DNA of 28,967 nt, from assembly GCA_038527215.1 (NCBI GenBank), contig JBCBGC010000112.1, forward strand, positions 1-28,967, in the 5' to 3' direction. Positions 15,326 to 23,443 of the stretch are shown piece by piece. The stretch is from JAWPMV01 sp038527215. GTDB lineage: Bacteria; Bacteroidota; Bacteroidia; J057. A program made the translations under genes and the position numbers. Each line of letters starts with the position of its first letter. Within the stretch, counting starts at the first letter, position 1. A model generated the notes under the pieces. It did not search any database and had not been told where the DNA came from. It saw only the letters and a list, made by a program, of their open reading frames with translations.

Positions 15326-16234
15326 ATGGATCAGCTATTTCGCCAACAAATAGAGACGCAACAGCGTGGGGTCATGGTAGAGCGCAAAGCCATGCTTTCT
15401 GCCAGCAACATTGAGCTGCATTTTTACGAGACCATTGCCAAAGCGGAAGCCGTAAAGCTCACCTTTGATCATCCGGTGATCGCCGTGATGTTGAAAGGGA
15501 AGAAGATTGTGGAAATGGAAGATACAGGACGCTTTGGGTATGATCCGGGAGAATCTTTGATCGTGCCTGCCGAGAAAACCATGTCCATTGATTTTCCAGA
15601 AGCTACGCCAGATAATCCTACCCAATGCCTCGCTTTCATGCCGGATGAATGCATCGTAGGGGAAGCCGTCCATGATTTCTATCAAAAGACCAATGCCACA
15701 GATGTGGACATGCAATACGAAGTGGATTTTTCCACGGAACTTTTATTCCGAGATCAGGCTATCCTCAAATCAGTGGAGCATTTGGTTTTCCTATTTGGCG
15801 AAAGGAATGAGCACAGCGACCTCTTCATTCATATGGCCACCAAGGAATTGGTGATCAGATTGCTCCAATCCAAAGCTCGAAAATTATTTCTGCATAGTTT
15901 CCAGAAAGAAGCCAATCGTATGGCTCACATTGCCCGCTACATCAAAAAGAACCTGGGTAGATCCATTTCAATCAAGCAGTTGGCGGAGGAGGCACATATG
16001 AGCAAATCGAACTTCTTTGTCTTATTCAAAAACACCTTTGGCATTACGCCCAACGAATATATCATCCAGGAAAAGATAAAAGAGGCCAAGCGCTTGATTC
16101 GCCTGTCTCCTCATCAATCTATTTCACAGATTGCGTACCAGCTGGGCTACTCTGACAGCAGTTATTTTGCCAAGCAGTTCAAAGGCATTACCGGACTGAG
16201 TCCCCGCCAGTTTGAGCGGCAGATCAAAAGTTAA
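15326..16234 (+). CDS. AraC-family transcriptional regulator
   Basis: 302 residues. The N-terminal domain (about 15-110) is a cupin-like AraC effector domain (VKLTFDHPVIAVMLKGKKI, then DPGESLIVPA), similar to the AraC_N group. The C-terminal domain (about 195-300) has both helix-turn-helices: SISIKQLAEEAHMSKSNFFV and, later, ISQIAYQLGYSDSSYFAKQF, ending in GLSPRQFERQ. It should bind DNA and respond to a small ligand. It is divergent from the acyl-CoA synthetase gene, and the usual reading is that it controls that gene in response to a related acid. The regulator call is firm; its target is inferred from position. Confidence 0.9.
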   Translation: MDQLFRQQIETQQRGVMVERKAMLSASNIELHFYETIAKAEAVKLTFDHPVIAVMLKGKKIVEMEDTGRFGYDPGESLIVPAEKTMSIDFPEATPDNPTQCLAFMPDECIVGEAVHDFYQKTNATDVDMQYEVDFSTELLFRDQAILKSVEHLVFLFGERNEHSDLFIHMATKELVIRLLQSKARKLFLHSFQKEANRMAHIARYIKKNLGRSISIKQLAEEAHMSKSNFFVLFKNTFGITPNEYIIQEKIKEAKRLIRLSPHQSISQIAYQLGYSDSSYFAKQFKGITGLSPRQFERQIKS

Positions 16235-16252
16235 GCTGCTGAATGGCCCTTC

Positions 16253-16684
16253 CTAATAGAATTCGAGCGAAAGGTATGACTCCCCTGCTTTTTGATAATC
16301 GGTAACCGAAGTAAGGGAATCTTTGAGCAAGAGGGGAACCCCCTGAAAGTTGATGTTCATTTCTCCTGCTTCCACTTGCCAATTGACAGAAGTACTCAAG
16401 CTATCGATGCTAAGGGTCCCCCAGCTGTTTAGCACCCGGTCAGATCGAGTGAGCTGTAGGGTATTGCCATTCCAGCGCAAACCCCTTTTCAGTTTCCCAT
16501 CTCTAAATCCAGGGAAGAGGCTCTTGCCTTCATCCGTAAACCCAAACATGGCGATGCTATCCGCAGCCCGAACCAGCTCAAAATTGCTAGGTCCTGTTGC
16601 GTTGATGGAGGGCGGGTTAAATGGGACCTGAAACGCCTCACACCCCAAAAAGAGAAGAAAGATAAATGGGAGCAGATATTTCAT
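16253..16684 (-). CDS. Lipoprotein of unknown function
   Basis: 143 residues from Met 16684; an upstream in-frame Met (16720) would put charged residues before the leader, so the later start is preferred. The signal peptide is a lipoprotein leader (YLLPFIFLLFLGCEAFQ) with the acylated Cys near residue 14. The rest is small, beta-rich and acidic, with no family that I recognise (for example LVRAADSIAMFGFTDEGKSL, then GVPLLLKDSL). It ends 18 bp from the stop of the AraC gene, convergent, with no visible terminator. On its own strand upstream lies CATATTTG (16725-16732), a near-match to the -7 consensus. Confidence 0.7.
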   Translation of the reverse strand: MKYLLPFIFLLFLGCEAFQVPFNPPSINATGPSNFELVRAADSIAMFGFTDEGKSLFPGFRDGKLKRGLRWNGNTLQLTRSDRVLNSWGTLSIDSLSTSVNWQVEAGEMNINFQGVPLLLKDSLTSVTDYQKAGESYLSLEFY

Positions 16685-16908
16685 GTTTGCATGAAGATTT
16701 TTGGTGGTTAACTTTTTCACCGGGCAAATATGTTAAACACAAGCCGAAAATGGAATTTCATTCACCCCTGATGATAACATTTTTTTTACCCACGTTCTTG
16801 ATGGATTCTGAATTTTGGGACTAAGAAAAGGTCAAAAATGTCACAATTCTAACTATAACTTTTTGATCCTTCCTCCGTAAGTACAACCTCCACTAAATCA
16901 CCAGCACG

Positions 16909-16979
16909 ATGAAGCAGTTTACTATCCTTCTGATTTTCTAAGGGCTCCCGCCCTTTTGTAACGAAGCCCTTCCGGGCTT
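16909..16979 (+). ncRNA. Ten-codon ORF followed by tandem hairpins (possible leader or small RNA)
   Basis: This stretch lies in a gene-free gap of about 435 bp (16685-17119). ATG at 16909 opens MKQFTILLIF and stops at 16939-16941. The stop codon overlaps a hairpin with arms AAGGGC and GCCCTT around loop TCCC (16940-16955), followed by TT. A second hairpin follows, arms AAGCCC and GGGCTT around TTCC (16964-16979), and a weaker one lies near 17000. A tiny ORF with a hydrophobic peptide and an adjacent terminator-like hairpin recalls attenuation leaders or small-peptide RNAs. It may equally be the stub of a decayed gene whose signal peptide start survived. The rest of the gap shows nothing clear. 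Confidence 0.4.
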
Positions 16980-17119
16980 GTGCCTCCTGTCTTTAGATCA
17001 GGCCTTTTGGCTTGCGCTCAGAGCTCCCCTTATATGTGTTGCAGTATACGCTGACCAGAGGAAGTCGGCTTATCAGTCAACTGATGGACCTTTTGTGTCA
17101 ATCTTACAACTACCTAATC

Positions 17120-18898
17120 ATGGGACGACCATTCAGAGAGATGGCGTCCGAGAGGAAACGGCTACCTCTTCGGGCGTTCTCATTTTCCTTTTTTCTAAGC
17201 CGTAAATTTGCCAGATATGGGGTTCCGGCCCTCCTGGCCGTTCTTCTGGCCCAAAGTTCGGGCATTTCGCTTACTTACATCCTGAAAGAACTGGTAGATG
17301 CCATTACCATCAAGGATGAAAGCATGTGGAACTGGGCCTTTGTCTATGTAGGCCTCTTCGCTGTCTCTGCCACCCTCTGGCGGACCAGTGGATTCCTGGG
17401 CATGTACTGGATCACCCACACCCGCTCCGAGACCAATCGACGTCTCTATCGCTGGCTGAGCCAGCACAGCAGCCGCTACTTTGCCAATCAATTTGCCGGT
17501 TCTCTGGCAGGCAAAGTCTCCAACGCAGCCAATGGGTTGAACCACATGCTGAGCAAGGTCTTATGGGATTTTCTCCCCACTTTTCTCCGGCTCTTTTTGT
17601 CGATGGTCTTGGCCTATATCGCCAATCCCGTCATGGCCCTGATCATGGCGATCTGGGCGGGGCTTTTTCTTGTGATCAACGGTTGGTTGGTCAAGAAAAA
17701 AGCGGTGCTGAGTCGCTCAACAGCAGAATCCTACACCCGCCTCAAAGGGCAGATGGTAGATATCCTGGCCAACATTCGGGTGGTCCACCAGTTTGCCAGA
17801 CGACCCCAGGAGATTGACCGGGTAGACCATCATGTAGATGACCTGCAGACCAAGATTTTTCGGAGTTGGCGGTATTCGGAGTTCATTCTGCTTTTCAACA
17901 ATGCGCTGCAGGTGGTCCTGCTGGCCATCATGTTGGTGGTAGCGTTACAACTCCTGATGCAGGAAATCCTCACCGTAGGAGAGGTGATCATGATGATCCA
18001 GCTTACCTGGGGAATTCTGGATGCACTGCTTTTCATCGGGAACAGCATGAACAGCATGATGGAAAGCTATGGGGAGGTTCAGGAAGCCCTGGATGTCATC
18101 CTGGAACCGCATGAAATCGTGGACCTGGAGGAAGCACCGATGATAAGGGTTCCAAAAGGGGAAATCAAATTGGACCGGGTCAGTTTTGCCTATGAGCCGC
18201 GCAAGCCTTTGCTAAAAGATTTTTCCCTGCATATTCCCGCTGGTCAAAAGGTTGGATTGGTAGGGGAGAGCGGGGCTGGCAAAAGTACCCTTACCCAACT
18301 CCTCTTAAGGATGTATGACATTCAGCAGGGAGGAATATTCTTGGATGGACAAAACATTGCGACCCACACGCAGGAAAGCCTGCGTCATGCCATTAGCTTT
18401 GTCCCCCAGTCCTCTCACCTCTTTCATCGCTCCGTAAGGGAAAATATCGCCTACGGCAAGCCGGGAGCCAGCCTGGAGGAAATTCAGGAAGCGGCCCGCA
18501 AGGCGAGGGCAGATGCGTTTATCGAGGACCTGACCGAAGGCTATGAAACCCTGGTAGGGGAGCGAGGCGTGAAACTTTCCGGAGGCCAGGCTCAAAGGGT
18601 GAGCATTGCCCGCTCCATGCTCAAGGAGGCACCGATCCTGATCCTTGATGAGGCGACTAGTTCGCTGGACTCAGAGAGTGAACGGCAGGTTCAGGAGGCC
18701 CTGATGGAATTGATCAAGGATAAAACCGTGATTGCCATTGCCCACCGACTCTCTACCTTGCTGGCCATGGACCGCATCCTGGTCCTGGATCAGGGAGAAA
18801 TTGTGGAGGATGGTTCCCACCAGGAATTGTTGGATCACAATGGAACCTATGCCCGCTTGTGGAAGCATCAGGTAGGCGGATTCCTGGTCAACCACTAA
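17120..18898 (+). CDS. ABC exporter, transmembrane and nucleotide-binding domains fused
   Basis: 593 residues from Met 17120; the frame is open further back to 17012, but the first 36 residues are not membrane-protein-like, and a further Met at 17141 is possible. Six transmembrane helices (about 30-320) are followed by the nucleotide-binding domain. Its motifs are all present: Walker A GESGAGKST, Q-loop VPQSSHLF, signature LSGGQAQRV, Walker B ILILDEATSSLD and the H-loop AIAHRLSTL. It is a half transporter of the MsbA/multidrug type that works as a homodimer or heterodimer at the inner membrane. It stands alone here, with a strong terminator behind it. Substrate unknown; lipid or drug export are both possible. 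Confidence 0.9.
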   Translation: MGRPFREMASERKRLPLRAFSFSFFLSRKFARYGVPALLAVLLAQSSGISLTYILKELVDAITIKDESMWNWAFVYVGLFAVSATLWRTSGFLGMYWITHTRSETNRRLYRWLSQHSSRYFANQFAGSLAGKVSNAANGLNHMLSKVLWDFLPTFLRLFLSMVLAYIANPVMALIMAIWAGLFLVINGWLVKKKAVLSRSTAESYTRLKGQMVDILANIRVVHQFARRPQEIDRVDHHVDDLQTKIFRSWRYSEFILLFNNALQVVLLAIMLVVALQLLMQEILTVGEVIMMIQLTWGILDALLFIGNSMNSMMESYGEVQEALDVILEPHEIVDLEEAPMIRVPKGEIKLDRVSFAYEPRKPLLKDFSLHIPAGQKVGLVGESGAGKSTLTQLLLRMYDIQQGGIFLDGQNIATHTQESLRHAISFVPQSSHLFHRSVRENIAYGKPGASLEEIQEAARKARADAFIEDLTEGYETLVGERGVKLSGGQAQRVSIARSMLKEAPILILDEATSSLDSESERQVQEALMELIKDKTVIAIAHRLSTLLAMDRILVLDQGEIVEDGSHQELLDHNGTYARLWKHQVGGFLVNH

Positions 18899-18911
18899 CA
18901 GACCTTGGCAA

Positions 18912-18941
18912 GGGGCTTCCGTAATGGGAGCCCCTTTTTTT
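18912..18941 (+). terminator. Intrinsic terminator after the ABC exporter
   Basis: Arms GGGGCTTCC (18912-18920) and GGGAGCCCC (18926-18934), loop GTAAT, one G-U pair, followed by seven T. It begins 13 bp after the stop codon and is a textbook rho-independent terminator. Confidence 0.9.
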
Positions 18942-19004
18942 CTGCTAGCATGGATCAGCTATGCAACTAATTCGGAATTTTTCGGTATCTGAAATGCGGA
19001 GATG

Positions 19005-19037
19005 TTTGTGATCAATCCTCTGACATGATTACCTTCG
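19005..19037 (+). promoter_or_regulatory. Bacteroidota-type promoter before the DUF6252-like lipoprotein
   Basis: TTTG (19005-19008), a 21-bp spacer, then TACCTTCG (19030-19037), which matches the -7 consensus TAnnTTTG at all fixed positions but one. A start site about 7 bp later would give a leader of about 25 nt before the ATG at 19069. Confidence 0.55.
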
Positions 19038-19068
19038 CTCCAATTATCACATACAACAAATCAAATTC

Positions 19069-19563
19069 ATGAAAAGATTCTCATTCATTCTGCTGGGCGT
19101 GGCCATGATGCTTGGCTTTGCTTCTTGTGATCTCGGAGAGGTCCTGAATCCCAGCGGACGCTTTGCCGTTGACATTGACGGGGTAGCTTTTGAAGCCAAT
19201 ATTTTGGTCGCAGCCGTAGCCAAGGATTCTACTACCCAAACCAAGATCCTGACCTTTACCGCTACTTCTGGTGGGCAAGTCGTTACTTTGAGCATGACTG
19301 AAATCGGAGGAGACCTTGGGGACGACTGCTTAAGCGTGCAGGAGTACACCCTGGCCAACAATCAGGGAGCAGCCCTCGGCTTCACCGAATCCGGGACAGC
19401 CGCAGGTTCCGCCACCAACGTACAGGCTGAAGTTTCTGCTTGTACCCTGGGAGATGACAATACCGTTAGCGGTACGTTCTCCGGTTCCTTAGAAGACTCC
19501 AATGGAAATACCATTGAATTCACCAATGGCGTGATAGAAGATGTCGTGTTTACGGTTCTTTAA
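19069..19563 (+). CDS. DUF6252-like lipoprotein
   Basis: 164 residues. A lipoprotein leader (ILLGVAMMLGFASC, Cys about residue 21) is followed by a beta-sandwich type domain whose layout fits the DUF6252 family: FAVDIDGVAFEANIL near the start, a central turn (EYTLANNQ), and a C-terminal VSGTFSGSLEDSNGNTIEFT with the family's TNG-type end (FTNGVIEDVVFTV). Such proteins are common in Bacteroidota and their function is unknown. Acidic, likely exposed on the envelope. It has its own promoter-like boxes and is flanked by terminators on both sides, so it is a single-gene unit. Confidence 0.75.
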   Translation: MKRFSFILLGVAMMLGFASCDLGEVLNPSGRFAVDIDGVAFEANILVAAVAKDSTTQTKILTFTATSGGQVVTLSMTEIGGDLGDDCLSVQEYTLANNQGAALGFTESGTAAGSATNVQAEVSACTLGDDNTVSGTFSGSLEDSNGNTIEFTNGVIEDVVFTVL

Positions 19564-19579
19564 GGCACCTGGACCCAAC

Positions 19580-19613
19580 AAGAAAAGGCCATCCCTGAGG
19601 ATGGCCTTTTCTT
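19580..19613. terminator. Bidirectional intrinsic terminator
   Basis: A perfect 15-bp stem starts AAGAAAAGGCC and closes on a CTGA loop; the A-tract on one side and T-tract on the other make it work in both directions. It separates the DUF6252-like gene from the converging FKBP gene. Confidence 0.92.
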
Positions 19614-19631
19614 ATTACCAGGGCTTTCTGC

Positions 19632-20111
19632 TTAGTTCACTACATCGGTGAGCGTAATATCAAACCGCAGAATGGATTTACCAGGAATACTTGGGGTGCC
19701 ATTATTCCCGTAGCCATAGGGAGAAGGAATGATGATGGTACCCCGCCCACCTTCAGAGAATTGCATCAAGCCATCCCGGAATCCGGTTACAACCCGACCT
19801 AATTCAAAAGGAACTGGGAAACCGTCCGAGGAATCAAATTCTGTCCCATCCGCCAGCAAGGTTCCGGTGTAGACCACCTGAACCGTAGAAAAAAATTGGG
19901 GGTAAGTGGTCCCATCTCCAGCTTTATCCACTACATAGTAGTTACCCGCTTCGGTCCACTGACCTTGCAGGTTATTATCGGCAATATATTCCTCAATAAT
20001 TTCCGTATCCAGCTTGAGCTGTTTCTCAAAGCTGGGTTCCTGGCAAGCGCCTTGAATCAGCAATACGATGGCTGCCAGGACCGGTAGTAAGATTCTCATA
20101 TTTAGGTTCAT
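19632..20111 (-). CDS. FKBP-type peptidyl-prolyl isomerase lipoprotein (downstream copy)
   Basis: 159 residues from Met 20111; the frame opens further back to 20153, but this start gives a proper leader and leaves a 10-bp gap from the upstream FKBP gene. The lipoprotein leader (LLPVLAAIVLLIQGAC) is followed by a helical region and an FKBP domain (about 65-158): VVYTGTLLADGTEFDSS, then GFPVPFELG, VVTGFRDGL, TIIIPSPYGYG and a terminal DITLTDVV. The active-site Trp of FKBP12 is replaced by Phe (GFRDG). It should help proline isomerisation in exported proteins. It is a tandem paralogue of the gene upstream. Confidence 0.87.
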   Translation of the reverse strand: MNLNMRILLPVLAAIVLLIQGACQEPSFEKQLKLDTEIIEEYIADNNLQGQWTEAGNYYVVDKAGDGTTYPQFFSTVQVVYTGTLLADGTEFDSSDGFPVPFELGRVVTGFRDGLMQFSEGGRGTIIIPSPYGYGNNGTPSIPGKSILRFDITLTDVVN

Positions 20112-20121
20112 AATTTCTCTG

Positions 20122-20589
20122 CTAATTGAAGATGTCAATAAGTTCGATTTCAAATACTAGCACGCTATTCTTTTTTATTTTCCCTACTTTTTGATTTCCA
20201 TACCCCAGGGCGGAAGGAATGATCAGGATGCCTGTGCTGCCCTTGGTGAACTGCTGCATACCGTCCCGCCAACCTTCTATGACTTGCCAAAGCCCAAAGC
20301 TGATAATCCGGCTGCCGGAAGCGTCGAATTCTTTCCCATTCAACAGCGTTCCGCGGTACGTAACCGCTACTTCGGAATCTACGGTTGGTTTTTGGTTGCT
20401 GGTGCCGGGTTCGGTAATCAGGTAGTAGGTGCCTGCATCGGTATACATGCCATCCTCCAAGCCATTTTCTACCACATAATCATCGATTAATTGGCGATCC
20501 AGGTCCCATTGCTCATCAAGGGTCAGCTGCTTGCAACCGCTTATTCCGAGTCCGACTGATATAAAAAGAAGAAGGAGATATTTCTGCAT
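20122..20589 (-). CDS. FKBP-type peptidyl-prolyl isomerase lipoprotein (upstream copy)
   Basis: 155 residues from ATG 20589; a GTG at 20598 is possible but adds nothing. Lipoprotein leader (YLLLLFISVGLGISGC) and a domain built like that of the downstream gene: VTYRGTLLNGKEFDASG, VIEGWRDGM, GILIIPSALGYG and EIELIDIF. It keeps the FKBP12 active-site Trp (EGWRDG) that the neighbour lacks. The N-terminal helical region is also shared (WDLDRQLIDDYVVENGL against LKLDTEIIEEYIADNNL), so the pair arose by tandem duplication. An exact -7-like box lies 61 bp before the ATG, and the small membrane protein gene lies further upstream on the same strand. Confidence 0.88.
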   Translation of the reverse strand: MQKYLLLLFISVGLGISGCKQLTLDEQWDLDRQLIDDYVVENGLEDGMYTDAGTYYLITEPGTSNQKPTVDSEVAVTYRGTLLNGKEFDASGSRIISFGLWQVIEGWRDGMQQFTKGSTGILIIPSALGYGNQKVGKIKKNSVLVFEIELIDIFN

Positions 20590-20649
20590 AAGATTCACTT
20601 TCTAACCTAAACGAATAAAGCAGCCAATACGCTGCTATTTTTGTGGCTA

Positions 20650-20657
20650 CAAAGATA
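20650..20657 (-). promoter_or_regulatory. -7-like box upstream of the FKBP pair
   Basis: TATCTTTG on the minus strand matches the Bacteroidota -7 consensus exactly. No TTTG/TTG box is seen at the proper distance, so this is a weaker call than the full promoters elsewhere in the window. Confidence 0.38.
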
Positions 20658-20700
20658 AGGAGAAGCTTTTGTTTTGCCCTACCCTAAAGGAGATGATCCC

Positions 20701-20820
20701 TTAAAACAGGAATTTGTAGGCTGCAAAGGCCAGGATGAGGCCAAACATTATGAGATAGAAAAAGAGGTCAACCTGGATGTATTCCTTATATTGGTTAAAG
20801 AATGCCTTGATTTTTTTCAT
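20701..20820 (-). CDS. 39-residue single-span membrane protein
   Basis: Not reported by usual length cut-offs. It reads MKKIKAFFNQYKEYIQVDLF, then FYLIMFGLILAFAAYKFLF and a TAA stop. The layout is a basic amphipathic N-terminus followed by one membrane helix with a Lys near the end. The pattern YIQVDLFFYLIM is protein-like and I have the impression that similar short proteins are annotated in other Bacteroidota, but I cannot check that here. It is divergent from the gamma-glutamyltransferase gene with 53 bp between starts, and lies upstream of the FKBP pair on the same strand. It overlaps a longer plus-strand frame (20674-20877) that has no protein character. Confidence 0.6.
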   Translation of the reverse strand: MKKIKAFFNQYKEYIQVDLFFYLIMFGLILAFAAYKFLF

Positions 20821-20873
20821 GCTTTACCTATTTGGCTTCACAAGCTAGCCGACTCAAAATATACAATTACCTC

Positions 20874-22562
20874 ATGAAACTCCTTCCACTGTTGTTGATT
20901 TTGATGGTGATGGTCCCACCTTATTTCTCCTCTGCTCAGGACCGCCTTACCGGAAAAAACTTTGCTACCCGCTCAGAAGTGATTGCCACGCAGGGGATGG
21001 CCGCCACCAGCCAACCCCTGGCCACGCAGGTAGCCCTTGACATCCTCAAGCAAGGAGGCACCGCGGTAGACGCTGCCATTGCCGCCAATGCGGCCTTGGG
21101 ATTGATGGAGCCTACTGGGAATGGGATTGGGGGTGACCTCTTTGCCATTGTGTGGGACGCAAAAACTGAGCAACTCTATGGACTGAATGCCAGTGGCCGC
21201 TCCCCTCAATCGCTCACCCTGGAGTATTTCCAGAATCAGGGCATGACGAAGATTCCGGCTTTTGGCCCCTTGCCGGTCTCTGTACCTGGAGCGGTCGATG
21301 GCTGGTTCGAACTGCATAAAAAATTTGGCAAGCTCCCCATGCGGGTTGTTTTGTCCCCAGCCATTCGCTACGCCAGAGAAGGCTTCCCGGTATCAGAGTT
21401 GATCGCCTATTATATGGAGATCGCCTCTCGGAGATTTCAGGATCTGCCCAATTTTGCCGATACCTATATGCCCAATGGACATACGCCACGGAAGGGAGAA
21501 GTCTTTAAAAACCCCCGCCTGGCTTACACCCTGGAATTGTTGGCTACCGAAGGCAGGAAAGCTTTTTATAAAGGGGAAATTGCGGAAAAAATTGCTGCCC
21601 ACATGCGGGAAGTGGGAGGTTTTCTCACCCTGGAAGACCTGAAAGCCCATCGCTCTGAATGGATAGAGCCGGTATCGACCAATTACCGCGGCTATGATGT
21701 ATGGGAATTGCCACCAAATGGCCAGGGCATCGCAGCCTTGCAAATCCTGAATATCCTGGAAGCCTACGACCTGGCCGGCATGGGATTCGGCAGTGCGGAG
21801 TACATCCATGCCTTCGTAGAAGCTAAAAAACTGGCCTTTGAAGACCGCGCCAAGTTCTATGCCGATCCTCAGTTTGTGCATGTGCCGGTACAGGAACTCA
21901 TCTCCAAATCCTACGCAGAAGACCGCCGCAAGCTGATCACCAAAAGAGCGGGCAAAGCATTCCCGGCGGGGAACTTAAAAGACGGCGACACCATTTACCT
22001 CACCGTTGCCGATAAGGACGGGAACATGGTTAGCCTGATCCAAAGTAATTTCCGGGGCATGGGCTCAGGCGTGGTGCCGGGAGAACTGGGCTTTATGCTC
22101 CAGGATCGAGGAGAGTTATTTAGCCTGAAAAAAGGGCATGCCAATGTATATGAGTCTGGTAAAAGGCCTTTCCATACCATCATCCCCGCCTTCGTGACCA
22201 AAGATGGCAAACCCTGGATGAGCTTTGGCGTGATGGGAGGAGATATGCAGCCCCAAGGCCATGTGCAGATCCTGGTGAACATGATTGATTTTGGCATGAA
22301 CCTCCAGGAAGCCGGAGATGCCCCCCGTATTCGCCATGACGGTTCCTCCACGCCGACGGGCTTTGAAATGAATGATGGCGGCATCATTTATCTGGAAGGC
22401 GGCTATGACTTTGAGCAGATTCGTCGATTGGCGAGAATGGGGCATAAAGTTTCCGTAGGCGGATCTTATGGTGGCTACCAGGCCATTTTATACGATGCAG
22501 AAAACGGGGTGTATTATGGTGCCTCTGAATCCAGGAAGGACGGTCAGGCTGCCGGCTATTAA
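20874..22562 (+). CDS. Gamma-glutamyltransferase (Ntn-hydrolase) family enzyme
   Basis: 562 residues from Met 20874, chosen because a signal peptide starts there (LLPLLLILMVMVPPYFSSAQ); the open frame begins earlier. The enzyme is made as a precursor that cuts itself before the nucleophile Thr, here about residue 373 in DGDTIYLTVADKDGN. Also visible: GGTAVDAAIAANAALGLMEP, and GNGIGGDLFAIVWD. Family members transfer or hydrolyse gamma-glutamyl groups, for example from glutathione, in the periplasm. Two motifs differ from classical glutathione enzymes: PPNGQGIAAL in place of the PSSGG type, and MGGDMQPQGH where SxPGGSRI is usual. That fits a GGT-like clade of less clear substrate. Its stop overlaps that of pxpC. 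Confidence 0.88.
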   Translation: MKLLPLLLILMVMVPPYFSSAQDRLTGKNFATRSEVIATQGMAATSQPLATQVALDILKQGGTAVDAAIAANAALGLMEPTGNGIGGDLFAIVWDAKTEQLYGLNASGRSPQSLTLEYFQNQGMTKIPAFGPLPVSVPGAVDGWFELHKKFGKLPMRVVLSPAIRYAREGFPVSELIAYYMEIASRRFQDLPNFADTYMPNGHTPRKGEVFKNPRLAYTLELLATEGRKAFYKGEIAEKIAAHMREVGGFLTLEDLKAHRSEWIEPVSTNYRGYDVWELPPNGQGIAALQILNILEAYDLAGMGFGSAEYIHAFVEAKKLAFEDRAKFYADPQFVHVPVQELISKSYAEDRRKLITKRAGKAFPAGNLKDGDTIYLTVADKDGNMVSLIQSNFRGMGSGVVPGELGFMLQDRGELFSLKKGHANVYESGKRPFHTIIPAFVTKDGKPWMSFGVMGGDMQPQGHVQILVNMIDFGMNLQEAGDAPRIRHDGSSTPTGFEMNDGGIIYLEGGYDFEQIRRLARMGHKVSVGGSYGGYQAILYDAENGVYYGASESRKDGQAAGY

Positions 22563-23443
22563 TGCCGCTGCAGTTGGAACCTGATTTGGTCTCCAGCTTT
22601 TGCCTGGCCTAATAAAGAGACGTCCTCACTGAAAACTTGCCCAAACCGCGGATAACCTCCGGTGGTTTGGGCATCTCTCATTAATACCATGACCTCTCCT
22701 CCATGCGCCAGTTGGAGGGTGCCAGCTATCACCCCAGAGGAAATCATCTCAGGCTGGGAAGCAAAGGCGGATAAAGGCGGATCAAGTCGAATGCCCATAC
22801 GATTAGAGGCTGGCTTGACCGTAAATACCTGGCTGAAAAACTGCCCTACTTCCAGGGCACAAAATTGATCGAATTCCGGCCCGGGAAACATCCTGATCAC
22901 CCAGTTAGAGGGAAACTTCGGCTGCAAAGACGCGCTTAAAGCCTTTCCGGCTATAAAATCCGCAGCGGTTACGCTCCATACCTGACCTTTTTCCAACCTG
23001 CTTTCGGGCAATAAATGAGAAAGCGCTGGCGGAAAGGCAGCCTGGCTCTCAAAAACGGAGGGAATCGACCAATGCCCTCTGATGGCTAAATAGGCTCTGC
23101 AACCGATAAGTGGGCGACCAAAGGCCAGGACATCTCCCGTCTGGAGGAGATGATTTTGATAGGCTAGGAGAGGAATCCCATTTAAGGTCGGAGAGAGGTC
23201 CGCGCCGGTCAGGGCCATCTGTGCCTCCCCTTTTACCAGGAGCCTGGGGCCAATCAGGGTAATCTCCAAAACCGGATGGTGTGGAGGATTGCCTACCAAG
23301 GCATTGGCCAACTGGGCGGAACGCACATCCATAGGTCCTCCGGCAGGTATGCCCTGCCCCAGATAGGCAGCCCTGCCTCCGTCTTGTACCAAAGAGAGGA
23401 TGCCCGGTTTATCTACCGTAAATATGCCTCGTTTAGCTTCCAA
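22559..23443 (-). CDS. pxpC: 5-oxoprolinase subunit PxpC (KipA-like, biotin-dependent carboxylase-type domain)
   Basis: 294 residues of the allophanate hydrolase subunit 2/KipA family: DKPGILSLVQDGGRAAYLGQ, then GIPAGGPMDVRSAQLANALVGN, later VFTVKPASNRMGIRL and SSGVIAGTLQLAHGGEVMVL, then AQTTGGYPRFGQV. With PxpA and PxpB it forms the ATP-dependent 5-oxoprolinase that opens 5-oxoproline (pyroglutamate) to glutamate. Length is normal. It overlaps pxpB by 11 bp and is the last gene of the operon; its stop overlaps the stop of the converging GGT gene, so transcription from the two sides meets there. Confidence 0.9.
   Translation of the reverse strand: MEAKRGIFTVDKPGILSLVQDGGRAAYLGQGIPAGGPMDVRSAQLANALVGNPPHHPVLEITLIGPRLLVKGEAQMALTGADLSPTLNGIPLLAYQNHLLQTGDVLAFGRPLIGCRAYLAIRGHWSIPSVFESQAAFPPALSHLLPESRLEKGQVWSVTAADFIAGKALSASLQPKFPSNWVIRMFPGPEFDQFCALEVGQFFSQVFTVKPASNRMGIRLDPPLSAFASQPEMISSGVIAGTLQLAHGGEVMVLMRDAQTTGGYPRFGQVFSEDVSLLGQAKAGDQIRFQLQRH

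Noticed and set aside
17326..17817. 163-codon frame within the ABC exporter, same strand
   Set aside because: Out-of-frame shadow of the transmembrane domain; rich in Gly, Pro and His without a plausible fold.
20674..20877. 67-codon plus-strand frame
   Set aside because: It competes with the minus-strand 39-residue membrane protein, which has the better protein character; this one runs into the GGT start and has no features.
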